DNA of 64,000 bases from Spinellus fusiger (taxonomy: Eukaryota; Mucoromycota; Mucoromycetes; Mucorales; Phycomycetaceae). Shown here one piece after another: positions 51,621 to 64,000 of the stretch. Where the stretch lies: NCBI GenBank assembly GCA_025094145.1, contig JALLLS010000048.1, positions 62,001 through 126,000 on the forward strand, read 5' to 3'. Position 1 is the stretch's first letter. Every line of letters begins with the position of its first letter. The notes beneath the pieces were generated by a model. The model was not told the origin of the DNA and did no database searches. It worked only from the letters and a program-made list of their open reading frames with translations. The translations under genes were made by a program, and so were the position numbers.

Positions 51621-53145
51621 TTAGAAAAATTGAGCAACAATCAATGCACCAGTAATTGCAACACCCCATGAAAGGCTTCTACTCAAAGAAGGAGAGGCAG
51701 AAGAGTCAGCGAGTGTGCCCTGAGATACTGCTAAATTTGATACACCCTTTGCTGAAAGGAAAAGGTCGGCAATGGGATCGAATGCAGCAGCAATCGTGGG
51801 AGCACTGGCCATAGAGACAGTGGCACTAGGAGCAGCACTAGGAGCAATAGTCTGGTTTGATGTTGCAATGAGGCTTTCTTCCCAGTAGATACTAGAGAAA
51901 CCAACACACTCATTCCATGGGACGACACGGAAGGTAGATTGTACTTGGGGCAACCATTTCTCAGCCATTGCCACTGTGTTCTTGTTAAGTTCGTGTTGTA
52001 AAATGATATGTCCGTGGGTTGTGTCACTGCCATTTTTGCGAGCATTGATCCAGGTATCGAAGTATCCATCCACAGTATCAGGAGAAAGGGTTCCTCCATC
52101 AGATCCGATCAAGTTCCAGTCATCAGTGTCCTCATCCCAAATAACAGTGGTCATGCCCATCTGCCAAGCGATAGCACGAACACGATCATCTACATCACCA
52201 AAAGGAGGGCGCCAGCATTTAGGAGTAACACCTGTTACTTCTTTAATAGAACGAAGAGTCCAGTACAATTCAGCCACAACTTGCTCATTGCTTAAAGAAG
52301 TCATTGCAGGGTGAGACCAGGTATGAACACAGATTGTATGACCAGATGCCACAGCACGCTGAGCGGCGGCAGGAGCGCTAATGACATTGGATCCAATGTC
52401 TGGGAAGGATAAGTATATTTTTTTTTTATAAATTAGTCTAAACTATTCAACTTACAGAAAAGACCAGCCTTTTGGTTGGTGGTAGCCAAGAAGTTGTAAA
52501 GACCTGGCTCTCCGGGGTCATCGGCAGTGGGTACAAGAGGTCCATCATCAAATGTCTGTTTTTCATGTTAATAAATTGTTGATCTATAAAAACATATGAT
52601 CTTACCAGTCCCCAGTCACCAGCAGTTGGGCAGTATGAAACATCAGATGGAACCAAAGGGTTTGTTGGAGTTGTGCAACCACTATAACTCCACCAGCAAT
52701 CATGATCTGCAGGATCATAACCATTAAAGTTGAGATCTCCTTTATCATCAGCAGTGCGAACTTGAGCAGGTGGTACTTTAGTCCAGTCAATACTCTTCAT
52801 AACATTCATAACTTCAGTGGAATTAGAAGGGGGTGCAGCCCAGGGATCAGGGTAACCAGTCAATTGAATGGGAGTAGGGTCCAATGGGCCATTAGGTACA
52901 GGGCCACTTGGTGCAGCCTTGATACTGCCTGTAATTGGTACAATGCTTGATAACCATGCGGGAGACACTTGAGCTGGAATACTTCCAGTAGTAGTCGAGG
53001 GCATAGGTGCTGCAGGAGAGGGTGTAGTAGAGGGTGTCATATCCATACCAGCAGATGTAGTGTCCATATCAGCTGGTGCTGCATTTATTGAGACACCCAT
53101 AAGTAAGATAACTATAAGGCTACTTTTACTGAGAGAAAGGATCAT
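51621..53145 (-). CDS. chitin deacetylase, secreted and probably GPI-anchored
   Basis: Polysaccharide deacetylase (NodB/CE4 fold) that removes acetyl groups from nascent chitin to make chitosan, a major wall polymer in Mucorales. Exons 53145-52606, 52555-52456 and 52399-51621 give exactly 473 codons (472 aa). Signal peptide: MILSLSKSSLIVILLMGVS followed by INAAPA. A Ser/Thr/Pro-rich linker follows (about 25-65). CE4 motifs: TFDDGP at 181-186 (catalytic and metal Asp), HTWSHP (His239, His243), RPPFGDVDDRVR, WDEDTDDW and GHIILQHE (catalytic His). The C-terminus is Ser/Ala-rich and ends in a hydrophobic tail (WGVAITGALIVAQFF) after a small-residue stretch, the pattern of a GPI-attachment signal. 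No defects. Confidence 0.94.
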
Positions 53146-56100
53146 GATGATAGAATGAAGTTGTTGGAGAAAGATAGCTATTCTTCGTTGAAAATGTTGA
53201 ATTATTTATATAGATCCATAATTCTGTTGAAAAGCAAAACAACTTCTGTAAACTCAGTGGACTAGTGTTGTACAATTCAGCCAACTAGTTCATTTTAATC
53301 TCTTGAGCTCCGTAATAATTCCGCCATACACTTATGGATGTAGTTTTAAGATCTATCCTCCATTTTAACTTTATGAGGTTATTCTCATTGGCTCCAAGGC
53401 ATGTGAGTTGTGGATTATGAGGCTTGAATATGTAGCTTTGGCTTTGTGCATTTATCAAATAAAATATTTGAAAATGGATGATCACAATGTTACAAATAAA
53501 GATTTGAGATGTCCTGAAACTCAATCCTGTGATATAAATCCTTACCATTCGGAATAATCTTGGTAGGACGCCATACTTTAGGCTTGTTACTAAGCCTGCT
53601 TGAACTATCAGAATGTATTTAAAGAATTCTAATTATACTTTCATCGATTTTATGGCTATAAGCCGAGCTTAGTATTTTAAAAATAAACATAAGCAAAAGC
53701 GATACCATGACAACTGATTATCTACACACTGACTATCTTATGCGTTAGCTTTAGTTTTTATTTATTTTAAAAAAAGTATACTGATAATTGATTATCAGAA
53801 TTCTGTGTAATTTACAAGAGTAAGTCCTATAGACTATCAAAGTGAGCTCACCCTACTACTTGTCTATACAAACATGAGAATAGTAGTAATAACTGATATA
53901 TTTAAAGTTTTTTTCCCTTGTGTTTTCAAACATAAAACAAGGTTATTCTTTAGGCTCTTGATTATGATTTACTAACTGATATGTCAATTCAAACACTGCT
54001 TAGCACATTGTTAGCATAGATTAACTATGCTAACTTTTTTGTTTTTATTTAAAAAATAAAAAGGTATCTGCACATAGGCACGCATGTATACTCTATCAAA
54101 TATGTACTATTAAGTAATGAAACATAAGATAGATCATTAAATAAAGTTTCATTTTATTGAAGTTTATAGTATGACTGATTCCTATTTTTTTATCATTAAA
54201 TCTTGGAAAGTGTTAAATCTACTGATGATTTCTGATAAAGTGGATATGTTAGACTTAATGCCTAATAGGTTGCTATGCAGAAATTTGTAATATAATGTGT
54301 TCACTAATGATTAGTAATATTCAACAATCACCATTAGTTATTATTTCTTATTCTTTTAACCATTTACAATATCTGTAGAGAAACCTTGCTAAATTACTAT
54401 TATGATTTTAATAATATTAAACTGTTAAACCAATGACCACCCACTCAATTCTTTGTCATTCATTTTTATGATAAAATTAAGTTTTAACCATTGAACCTCA
54501 TTTGCTGATTTTCTGTAAATCCATGAAACAAATAGACAAAACAGGTATAGAGACAAAAATAATAATTCAGTCGACCAGTAAGCAATTTTTTTTTATTTGA
54601 GGTTATAAAAAATAGTCTTTCATCATCACACTCATCACACTCATCACTCTCAATACCTATTCATAGAGTAAAAGAAAAGGGTATATGTTTAACTCGGTGT
54701 GAGCTTAAGTTGAAAAAAAAACTTTAGATAGGAGAGACCTGAAGGTATTGAGTTATGCTTCGCCGAGCTACTTATTATTTATTTATACATAAGAACAATC
54801 CACTGCTTTTATAAAATAATAACAGGTATTACTTTTTCAAACCTTGCAAGTACTACAAAGAGAAAATTAATATCATTTAGATGCCTGATTGTCATGAACA
54901 AAGTTGAATTCAAATCAACTTGACTATCCTTGAACTTTTGTTGTGTAATGTATCTCATTGTATATGATAACCATATAGATAGCATAAACAGTTGTTTTGA
55001 AAACAAGTACCTATGAAGTTTATACAGTTTACTCATTACATTTTACATTCAAATCTTTTTAATAATTACATCTCTTTTATTAAAAATAGTTTAAAAATAG
55101 AACAGCACAAAAAAGCAGTGTATATTGCAAAAATAGAAAGCAGATGATAGCTGGTGATGGATAACATAATCAACTAAATAATTATAACACTTGAAGCTAT
55201 ATCAGAGGTCTTTATTCTCGAAAATTATTATTATTACTACTACTGCTACTGCTACTACTAATAACTCTAATACTAATTCTAATACTCAACTGAGAATAGA
55301 TCAAATATATACAAGCATTTTATTATTCTTTACTACTCATTACTAAAACAAAATGTTCTACATATAAGGTTTTCATAATAGTAATAAGATTTTATCTTTC
55401 TATCTTAAGGTGTGTAGCCACCTATCATGCTAAATATATCTCCCAGTAAGGATTAAAATACAGTATTATGTCCTACCAAACAATTCTATTTCTGTAAATA
55501 CTCTTGATGTCTTAATGTTAATATTAGGGGTAATTTGACACTTTTATGTTAAGAAGAGAAAGGTCTTCTCATTACCTGGGAATGACATTCTCTTTCCCTC
55601 TAGTCTGACAGACTAATATTGAGGTGGCAAATGTCATCCAAAAGATAAAAGATAGAACCAATATATCCTTGGGTTGTTTTTAGAACCTGCTTGCTATTGA
55701 CAGATGACGGTCTCTATGCATCAGAGATGTACGTATCTTTACCAAAAGACTAGTGCTTCAACTATTGAATAGATGCTGCTATATGAACCCCACCATTGAT
55801 TTCTCTCAGTTAAATACATCATTTACTGTGATGCGTTCACACGATCGAGTAGAGTGTTCATGTAGGTTTTTATTTATATTTATTTATTGGCTGTGAGTTG
55901 TAGATATTATCATACAGTGTTATTTGTATGTCGTTATTATATTAATGTATAGTCTACTCTACCTTTAATAATGAGTTGACCTATTTTCCTTTGATCATAA
56001 GCACATCTGTGTGTTTTCCATACACCATTAGCATTATTTCTTTTAGTTTAAATGCAAAAGAAAACGTGTTTGGGTGTTATACAACCCAAGAACAAAGGAG

Positions 56101-56812
56101 AAACTTCTGAGTACCGACACATATCACTCCCTGTTATGGTAAATAATTTAAGCCATCAGCCTCTATCTATTATGGAACTACACCTTCATCGTTGGTTACT
56201 TATGTTTATGCCTGGGAAAAGAGAAGAATAAGGCAGTGGAAGTATTCATAGTAAAGACTCTTTCTTTCCAACTTCACTCATCAATGATTGAACTATGCAA
56301 TCTATAAAAGTATTATTATCACTATCCTACTTATTGGTTTGCTGTTGAGTGTTTAATAATAATAATAATAAAAACAAAGTGCAAATGTACATAGTACCAG
56401 GTTAAATGTGTTACCTTGTTTCATTTCTCCATGCTATTGCCTCCAATTTTACTCCTCAACATTGAATATCATCTGTTTTCCCTTTACTGCACGCAATTAA
56501 GTTTCTTTTTGTATGTGGAAGCCAAAGCCTCATATTTACACGCCATTAAGTAATCTGGCCATAACCACATATGCATTTTAAATAGCCGTCACGATAACAA
56601 AGAGTTGGCTCTGTCTAGCAACATATTTCTTATTGGTCGGATGTTTCTTATTCACCATTGTACTGACATATATTCCCATTTTTGTATATATTTTACTCAA
56701 TGCCATTTTTAGATAAATCTAAACCTACGAATTGAGTTGATAAGGACTATAAATAGTTCTGAATAAAGACATTGGATAGATCTTCGCCTCTTTAGTAACA
56801 TAAAAAATACTA
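53146..56812. other. 3.7-kb A+T-rich intergenic region
   Basis: Contains the chitin deacetylase promoter. A tract of TTA/CTA/CTG trinucleotides lies at about 55227-55285. No coding region recognised on either strand; open frames here are short and of chance composition. Confidence 0.5.
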
Positions 56813-58165
56813 CACACCAGGAGATTTTTCTGGTCTTTAAGAGGTGATATTTTTTTCCTTTTACGTAAAAGAAAAACCTCACCTTTTATTAAAAAAAAAA
56901 CAATGATTAAAATCAAAAGGTTTATGGATATCCAAATAATTGTTTTCTTTTGTAGGATAGCTCACTATGATATTGTATTATCAATAGAATATAGTGTTGA
57001 TGAATAAAATTGTTTATTATAATAGTACAGCTACTGCCAAAGTTTATTCCTTGAAGAAATAGAATCTACACCCCAAAAGCCTAATGATTTGTTCTTGGGA
57101 GATAGATAACTATGCTTAGGAGTATAATCTAGACATTATTGACCTTGTAGAAGATTACTTAAGACTGACTTGTGAGTCTTTACTTGCCTAATAATAATAC
57201 AATGAGTGTCTTGTGGAATACATTGAGCTCAAGTCCAGATAAAGACACTGCTTACCCTTTTTACCTTAAGAATAGTCTTTGATGGTGTCCATCACTTCTT
57301 TCTATTGTTTTTCTTTGTTAATAATAGTACATTCCCTTGATTAGTTATGCTCATCTTGACAATTAATTAAGTGTCAAGTTCCATGAACCAGTGAGAGGTG
57401 TTGGAATAAGAAGAATGTTGAAGAAAGAAGGGTTCATCGTGTTCCTTATTGATGAGTTCAAAACATCTATTTTTTGTCCTTGTAAGAACGGTGATCTTGA
57501 GAAATTCAAGAAAGTGCAAAACCCCAAGACCCTTCAGAAGAGAGATGAACCCCACAGTGACATGTTATGGTCTTTAAAGGTAGAAAGCTTATATATATAT
57601 GTCAAAGAAAAGACCAATAAGTTTATTATTATTATTTTATTTAGGTGCAAAACCCAACAATGTTTGAAGATCATGACCAAAACTGTTGGAGTTTCTTATG
57701 AGATGATTTCTCAATACTTTTGGAATTGGGACATGGCAGCAACATTGAACTTTTGTCATGTTCATTTTTTGGGCTACGAGAAGAAGGCAAACAACCCAAA
57801 TGCTTTTGTCGATCCAAGACAGTACAGTCTGTTGGTACCAAAAGAAAGGAGTTGCCCTTAGCTAGTGGTAGTCGACCCACCAAAACATCAAAAAAAGAAT
57901 CCGGTGTAGTTATCGGTGCACTAAACCAAGATACACATTAGTCTCTTTTGAACCATACTACATTTCTATACTATATTTTCCCCAAAGATGCACCAGTACT
58001 CTCTGAAGATAGTGAAGCTATTGCTAGAATAGGCAGACAGAGTTTGAAATAGTTCATTTAGACAGCGAAAATACCCTTTTTTTAAAACATATTAGCCAAT
58101 TATAGAAATAGTATTATTTTATTGTCCGTGTATTTACTTTTATATCTCAAACGTCTTTAGGTGTG
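56813..58165 (+). mobile_element. TIR/TA Fanzor element copy 4 (divergent cargo)
   Basis: 1,353 bp from CACACCAGGAGAT (56813) to TTTAGGTGTG (58165), with TA on both sides (56811-56812, 58166-58167). The left ~570 bp aligns with 17244-17830 and 1167-2000. The right ~180 bp (about 57990-58165) aligns with 2720-2888 and 18310-18425. Between them lies a different Fanzor-type relic (57391-57940) instead of the non-coding middle seen in copy 1. Confidence 0.85.
57391..57940 (+). pseudogene. decayed Fanzor nuclease, type B (C-terminal part)
   Basis: First exon: GVGIRRMLKKEGFIVFLIDE then FKTSIFCPCKNGDLEKF, the RuvC-II block (IDEFKTS, Glu kept) followed by a damaged first zinc-ribbon pair (CPC instead of CPxC). 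After a probable intron (about 57580-57645) comes RCKTQQC (second Cys pair) and FWNWDMAATLNFCHVH, which matches the WNRDxAAxLNF RuvC-III block with Arg changed to Trp and Asp kept. C-terminal basic tail in another frame (RPTKTSKKES). It differs in sequence from type A at nearly every position outside the motifs. Truncated: no RuvC-I or N-terminal domain is present. Confidence 0.75.
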
Positions 58166-58167
58166 TA

Positions 58168-58774
58168 GTAAATATGAATAAAGATATAAATAAAAAATAC
58201 TGTGTAATTTCCTGTTTTTTTTTATAGAGATATATATTATTCTCGAAAAATGTATTCTAACCTGCCCAAATCCGCTATTTTCCTGTCTTTCTTTTCCTTC
58301 GATCATTACTGTTCATGAATGAATATCAAAGTGGGTTTATTTTCTTATTGTCTCACTTCTATCCCTACGGAAGATCACCGACAAGGATCCTATATCTATG
58401 CCATAAAATTCCTTTTCTGGTTGTATTTTTATGGGAGTAGTTTTTTATATAGTCTTTGTGCATTGTATTGACTTGGCACATACAAAATGACAGGGTAACC
58501 TCTACCCACCTATAAAGATATTAAAACAAAGCAGTGTATTCACGATTTTTCTTCTTTTTTTTTTAAATTTTATTTTATTTTAAAAAAGATGTACAAGAAA
58601 ACAAACAAAACAAACAAACAAACAAAACTAAGCAGAAAGAAAAGAGAAAAAAAGAAATCAAAGACGTGGGTGTATATATGAATGTAAGAGGTATGCGCTT
58701 CATGGAATGTGTGGATAGTTGAGGTATGCAGAGAATGCTCCAAGAGTAGAATAGATATGGCCACAGAAAGTAGT
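58168..58774. other. spacer / HMG gene 3' flank
   Basis: A+T-rich. Positions about 58586-58628 hold an AAAC/AAACAAAC microsatellite-like tract. Probably the 3' UTR of the HMG-box gene. Nothing else seen. Confidence 0.5.
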
Positions 58775-60205
58775 TCATTTAGTACGACGTTTAGCTTTCT
58801 TGTGCATTTCTCCGCTTTTAAGAGATTCTGGTAGAGACAAAGAGAATGAAGTGTAGACTCGGGGCATGGGAATAACAGGAGAAATACGTGAAGACACCAT
58901 TGGAGAAGAGGTATGAGGGGGACAATTCAGCACGACGCTATTATTAGCTCTCTTTGGACAATAGCGATACTCTGGAAAGGCTTCTTTATGGGCTTGTTTC
59001 TCTTGTTCGGCTAAATCATGCCATGGGGTTTTTTCTTTTTCTGTCAATCTTGCCCAACGCCTTGAAGCACGTCTAAAACAGAATGGAGTTGTTTAGTTGT
59101 TTAGTTGTTTAGCTGGCTTTCTCTAGCCCAGCTTGAAAAGACAGGGAGGCCTTTTTTGCTTACTTTGAGATTTCCTCTGCACGAAGAGTAGGGTCTTCTG
59201 TCTTGAGTGCCTGTCCATAATGACATCGAAACTATGGAACTCATCAATCTCCTATCCATGCGTCAACTTGTTCACAAAACACCTACATGAATCCAGGCAT
59301 TACGAGGACGTTTGATGTGTGCATTTTTAGTGAGGAACATGCTCTGGTCTAGGCCCATTTGAGGTTTGCTCATACTGTGGATTGTAAAGGACACTCTATC
59401 AAAAGCAGTCTGTGGTTTCTGACGATGGTCGCGTAAATCCAAAGTGTCCATTTCTGTATCAGAGGCTGCAGGTGTCTTTACTTGTGGCTGGAGGGCAGTG
59501 TGTGTGCCAAGAGCACAGGTAGCGGTGGCTGTGGCTGTAGCAGCTGCCATTGTGGGCGAGATAGGTGAAGTCATCTGTGCCCCGTGCTCCTTCTCACTAC
59601 TGCTAGGGTCAGGGCGGGGAAGAATAGGCAAAGTATGCATGGATCTGCGTGAACCTGACATTTGAAAAGCGGGTATCTTGTGTGGAAAAGAGAGTTTGCG
59701 TACATGCTGAAGTGAGTTTGATTGGAGAATGCCGGGGATAGTTGCTCTACGGTCGCGCTTGAGGGGGGATGGCGGGTGGACGAGACTGAGTGGCAAAGAA
59801 GAAGGCAATGAATGGCGGTGTCTCTCTTTCAGGGCAGGAAAGAAGTCGGGGCGGAAAGATGACTCGTAGGAACACAGGCCCAAGAGAGGCACAGGCTCTA
59901 GAAAGGCAGGAAGAGGACGGCCGCATGATGAGGCGGGATGGTAGTAGCCTTCATCTGATGACACTGACATGAGGTGGGGTGAGGTGGGTGAGGGCGGATG
60001 GGCTATAGAACAACAACTCAGTAACCATTCTTTTGCTCCTACTTGTGCACTTACGTAGTTGTTTTATTCTCTCCAGCATGGGTGGTAATTCGAACGGTGA
60101 ACCTGGCAGTGGAGGTGTTGAAACATAGGCAAATGGATAAGAGAGCGGAGAGACGGCTGGAAGAGTGCCGGTAACAGGAGCAGGTGAGATTATAGACATA
60201 TTCAC
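58775..60205 (-). CDS. HMG-box (MATA_HMG/SOX-like) transcription factor
   Basis: Sequence-specific DNA-binding protein, expected in the nucleus. Exons 60205-60055, 60002-59287, 59231-59164 and 59072-58775 give exactly 411 codons (410 aa). The HMG box spans residues about 277-353: HIKRPRNAWIH, then FRCHYGQALKTEDPTLRAEE, ISKRASRRWARLTEKEKTPW and HDLAEQEKQAHKEAFPEYRY, with the RPxNAWI start and PxYRY end typical of fungal mating-type, Rox1 and Ste11-like boxes. The N-terminal ~275 residues are Pro/Ser-rich with an Ala/Thr repeat (about 200-215); the C-terminus is basic (HKKAKRRTK). Box interrupted by two introns. No triose-phosphate transporter or RNA helicase gene is nearby, so this is not evidently the zygomycete sex locus. 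Confidence 0.92.
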
Positions 60206-63200
60206 TTTATTTGCTGATGATCTTCAACAGAATTCTGTTTTACAAAAACAGTAATAAAAACAAGAATTAAATAAATAAATAAACAAGGCACAAACGCGCA
60301 CTATCTAAAAAGAAAGAAGAAAAAGAAAAGAAGGGAAGGAGGGGGAAAGGCATTCTACAAGGCCTTTTGGACTGGACTTGACTGGCTTTGAATGTGTCAC
60401 TGCTCTGTGTAATGGCTCGCATTCAAGCTTCGAGTGTCTCTTTTTCTTTGTGCCAGATGAAGACTCCTTCCTCTATTTAGGATGATCTCATTGGCTGCGG
60501 GAGTAATAAGTGACCAAGTGCTACGGTTCTTCAAGTGGATACTTGGTTGCTATCCTTGATTTTCTTTTTAATTTCGTGTCACTTTTGCTTATCAGACAAT
60601 AAAACTAATGTTGACTGTCAAACACTCGGAGCCTCCATCCCAAGAGATATATTTCAAGTCCCTCTATGGTCTTCCTGTAATCTATTTTACTTGTACGGCT
60701 CTGGACATAGATGGCCTATTTCAGTCTTTTTTTTATTTTTTATTTATTGTTTTTTTATTACTTTTTATTCTTATCTATCTCAACCACTTCTTGCAGGTGT
60801 ATTAGTGCTATTCTTCACTCTATTCCTCTTTATCCTAGTATTATCCTAACAGTCTCCTCTCCTGCATCTTATGACTTATTCTTTTTACCTCTAATCGTGG
60901 CGCCATCACTTCTTTGTGCTACTGTAGACCACAGACTGTAATATGCGTGGTTATTGTTTTCATATCATGTGACAAGTATCACGATTCACAAAGGTGTGGG
61001 CTGACCCCGACATGCATTCAACACTGGCCATCCTTCTTCTTGTCAGTACATTGCAATGGCAGATAGGGGACCCTGTTCAATCATGTTGATAAGAAGAAAA
61101 GAATATCTGTCAGTGTGTTGATTCAAAGAGAAGAGTTCACAACTACTTTATACTATGGCAAATTTAATTTTCAGCGGTGGCAATGTTTTAGCTAGCCTCT
61201 CGGGAGTCCCGGCGATTGCCCATGCTGCTATATACCACCTCATATCAAGTCAGCAAGTGGCAGGGCCTATGCACTAAGTTGCACAACTTGTCTCCCACCC
61301 CCTGGTAAATCTCTGTGTTCTATTCTATAGGCTGCTTAGTTACAATTTTCATGATTTCTGAAATACATGTGTTTTGTCATCGTTATATAAATTGTTCATT
61401 TCCTTTCTATCGTTACTATTGTATAAAGATGGAAAGGCTGGTGTGTGCAGTGCAGAATATTATAAAGAGCTGTGAAGTTTATCAGCCATGCTACTATTGA
61501 GTTGGAAATAACTGACAAACCATTTATGGCATAAAATCTGGATGGACATTAGAGACCAAAGTCTATTGATATCTAACTGACAAATCCAAGGATAGTTGGT
61601 CATACTGCTATCAGCCCATTCTTCATTGGAAAAAGCAATCCCATTTGAATCTATTATTGATTCTAGTGACACAGAGATAGGACAGAGGAAGAAATATGCC
61701 AGACCATTGTCTAAAAGAGTGTGCAAAAGACAATATTTAGCTCATGTGCTGTAATTGTTAAGCTATCGTCAGTATCATAGTATAAAATGTAGCTATCAAT
61801 AAATTGGCCTTTAACACAAAAAGCAAAAACAATGCCTGTATTTTAGCATCTACAAACAAAATAACTACAGTTATCAGATGAAACACTGATTATCTCATGC
61901 AGTGCATATTTAAGTAATGAATACTATGAAAGCCATATACAATAAGAAAGCAGTAAGAAAATAATAAGAATAAGACAGACAGAATAATGATGTGGGGTTA
62001 TAGTTGATCCAAGATTGAGTTCTACGGTGTTACAGTGTAGCTCTAGCCATGTAAAAAGAGTTGGGTTTTGAGTTCCAAGTTTATTTTAACTCCTTTCTAT
62101 AAGAAGTCTTTTATTAAGCTTTCAAAGAAACTATTTGTCTATGGGAGGAAAAGAGTATCAATATAAATCTTCTTGGAGTGTTTTTAACTGTTTCCAGGAG
62201 AGATATGTCATTCCAATAGCATAATAAATGATAGATAACATAGGCAATTAGTGTTCGGAGCTCTTGTTTCTATCTATAACTGTGTCTATCTTCACTATAT
62301 GCCTGTATTAAGCTACTAATATGTCAATCCATCCAATCTATAGAGTATCTGCTGAACAATATTGCGATGAAATTGAGAACTTTTACACAGCTATCTTATT
62401 AGCAGATATAGTGGCAGCAACATATCGGTCGGCTGAAATAAAGTGGTACTGTTAAAAGAACTAGAAAAGGAATATACATTGTTTCTTTTATATCTATTCT
62501 ATATCAAATCATCATTTTACTACTCTTGTCAACTCTATCACATTAACTAAATATGTGAACTCTATCAAGTATTAAATAGATATTAATAAATAGATATAAA
62601 CTAACAAGAAACTACAATTCCACTAATAAACCTTGTAAAATTCATAATTCGCGTCAGCTATGTCATGGAAGGTCGATGATATAGTTTTCTCTATAAATGG
62701 ACACTATGCACATGTAAAGTTGTTTTCTATACCAAGTCTGGTCTATTGAACTCCTCCTTAAAAGGACAAACAAACACTCTTGCAACATTATAGTTGTGCG
62801 ATTGTAATACAAATGGGAAACAAAAAAAAATATATTACATAAATTCTGAAGGAATGGGTAGGCAAGCGGGAAAGTAAGATACAGATGAAAAGAAAGAATA
62901 TAAAAAAAAGGGTCTTGTTTATTGTTTGAAATAAAAGATCAAATATCAAATATCAACAAGTTTTAAATTCAAAAAAGATCTTTATCTATTTGTCTGTTTG
63001 TCTTTTTATAGATATACACTCAGCATTTATGAAAGCCTTGGATATTCTTTTACTAGTCCGGGATGGTTTTCAGACTATAAAGGCTATTGTCTAAGTGGCA
63101 CAGCGAATATATTCTAACAGAGGTATACTGATGCGGTTACTCTTTTGTGTACTGTTAGTTGAGATAAGAGATGAAAGAGGAATATAATAGCCATTGAACT

Positions 63201-64000
63201 CAAAGTCTATTGATTTCATACAGGTGTCTGACTTTATTCATAATTCCATTCATTTAGTCTACTATATTTCTTTTATTATTACCTGAAGAGACAATCATGA
63301 AAATAGAATATTCAGTATAGTATTACTTCAGCAAAGATATATAGTAATAAAACAATAGAAAGATAGCTCAGACTATGGAGACAGTAAGCAACAGTGATAT
63401 TGTCACGACGTATATTCATGCACTATTAATTCGCCGAATTTTAAGTTTTGTGAGTGATTTATGAGCCGACATATGGAACAGCAGCCATTCATTATAAACA
63501 TAATCACTTTGCTTTCAATCTCTAGGTTTGTACTAAACCTTTTTTTTATTTATTTATTTTGAAAAAGTGCATTCTAGAAACCTCCCTATCTAAAATATTT
63601 ATTTATTTATATATTTATTTATAAGGTATTTCTATTGTAATCTTTCAGGAGATTATGTCTTTTCTATGCTTATTCACCAATAAATAATAATCATGGAAAG
63701 GCATGCCTCATATACACTTTTGTAGATTCATAATCAAATCATTTTGTTTAGGCAAAGAAAAACTCGTGCACTTTATGTTTGAATTGACCCATGATGGTAC
63801 TGATAGAAAGTTTTTACAGAACAACAAGACAAAAGATAGAGTCAAGAATATATCGTTTTAACTTGTTACGACTAACTTAATATTACCTTTTAAATAAATC
63901 ATTTGGGCTGAACGACTATTTGAGTTTCTCATGATAAGTTTCACCTGAGATATAGTAAGTCGATCCTTATTGTTATCGTTGGATCATTTATGACATTCAA
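60206..64000. other. A+T-rich intergenic region to window end
   Basis: First ~300 bp are the HMG-gene upstream region with a GA-rich tract (about 60310-60350). Beyond that only short chance frames appear, apart from the small frame at 61155-61277. No RNA gene recognised. Confidence 0.5.
61155..61277 (+). pseudogene. 40-aa coding-like fragment of unknown origin
   Basis: ATG frame reading MANLIFSGGNVLASLSGVPA then IAHAAIYHLISSQQVAGPMH. Its amino-acid composition and locally higher G+C stand out from the surrounding A+T-rich DNA, suggesting a relic of a longer gene or transposon protein, but no family is recognised. Confidence 0.25.

Noticed and set aside
58775..60205. Zygomycete sex locus (sexM/sexP)
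   Set aside because: The HMG box alone is not enough; the conserved flanking transporter and RNA helicase genes are not in the window.
60535..60849. 104-codon frame with hydrophobic start
   Set aside because: It has no ATG start, is dominated by Phe/Leu from T-rich DNA, and shows no recognisable domain.

Overview
The window looks like a piece of a Mucoromycota (probably Mucorales-type) fungal nuclear genome. Genes are split by many short introns of about 45-90 bp with GT..AG ends. Intergenic DNA is very A+T-rich. The proteins are fungal or opisthokont in type: kynurenine-pathway enzyme, WDR6/RTT10, ankyrin-ClpB, aquaglyceroporin, APC4, U2SURP/SR140, chitin deacetylase and an HMG-box factor. 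Roughly a third to a half of the window is transposon-derived. The species assignment is inference; I could not run any search.

Layout of host genes: 3-hydroxyanthranilate dioxygenase (263-959, -), WDR6/RTT10 (4200-8902, +), mitochondrial ankyrin-ClpB/Skd3-like disaggregase (9632-12086, +), aquaglyceroporin (12646-13770, -), APC4 (25274-28470, +), U2SURP/SR140 (28864-32191, +), GPI-type chitin deacetylase (51621-53145, -) and HMG-box factor (58775-60205, -). They are unrelated housekeeping genes and form no pathway cluster.

Mobile DNA: (1) A family of TIR elements (termini CACACCAGGAGAT, flanked by TA) has four copies: 1167-2888, 17244-24873, 47594-49943 and 56813-58165. Three carry decayed Fanzor (eukaryotic TnpB-like, OMEGA) nuclease genes, of two clearly different sequence types. 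(2) A two-ORF LINE of 5.26 kb (19581-24844) sits inside the second copy with a 15-bp target-site duplication, and the third copy preserves the empty site. (3) A U6 snRNA/LINE 3'-end chimeric retrocopy (2154-2352) sits inside the first copy. (4) A nearly perfect inverted repeat of about 6.05 kb per arm (32608-38652 and 40023-46074) carries a dead kinesin-14 gene in each arm, and a dead Tc1-like element (38655-40020) sits on the axis. (5) A second Tc1-like relic lies at 46161-47183, just outside the palindrome.

The most unusual points are the Fanzor-bearing mariner-like family with two nuclease types under shared termini, the U6-LINE chimera, and the 13.5-kb palindrome whose axis is exactly a Tc1 TA target site.
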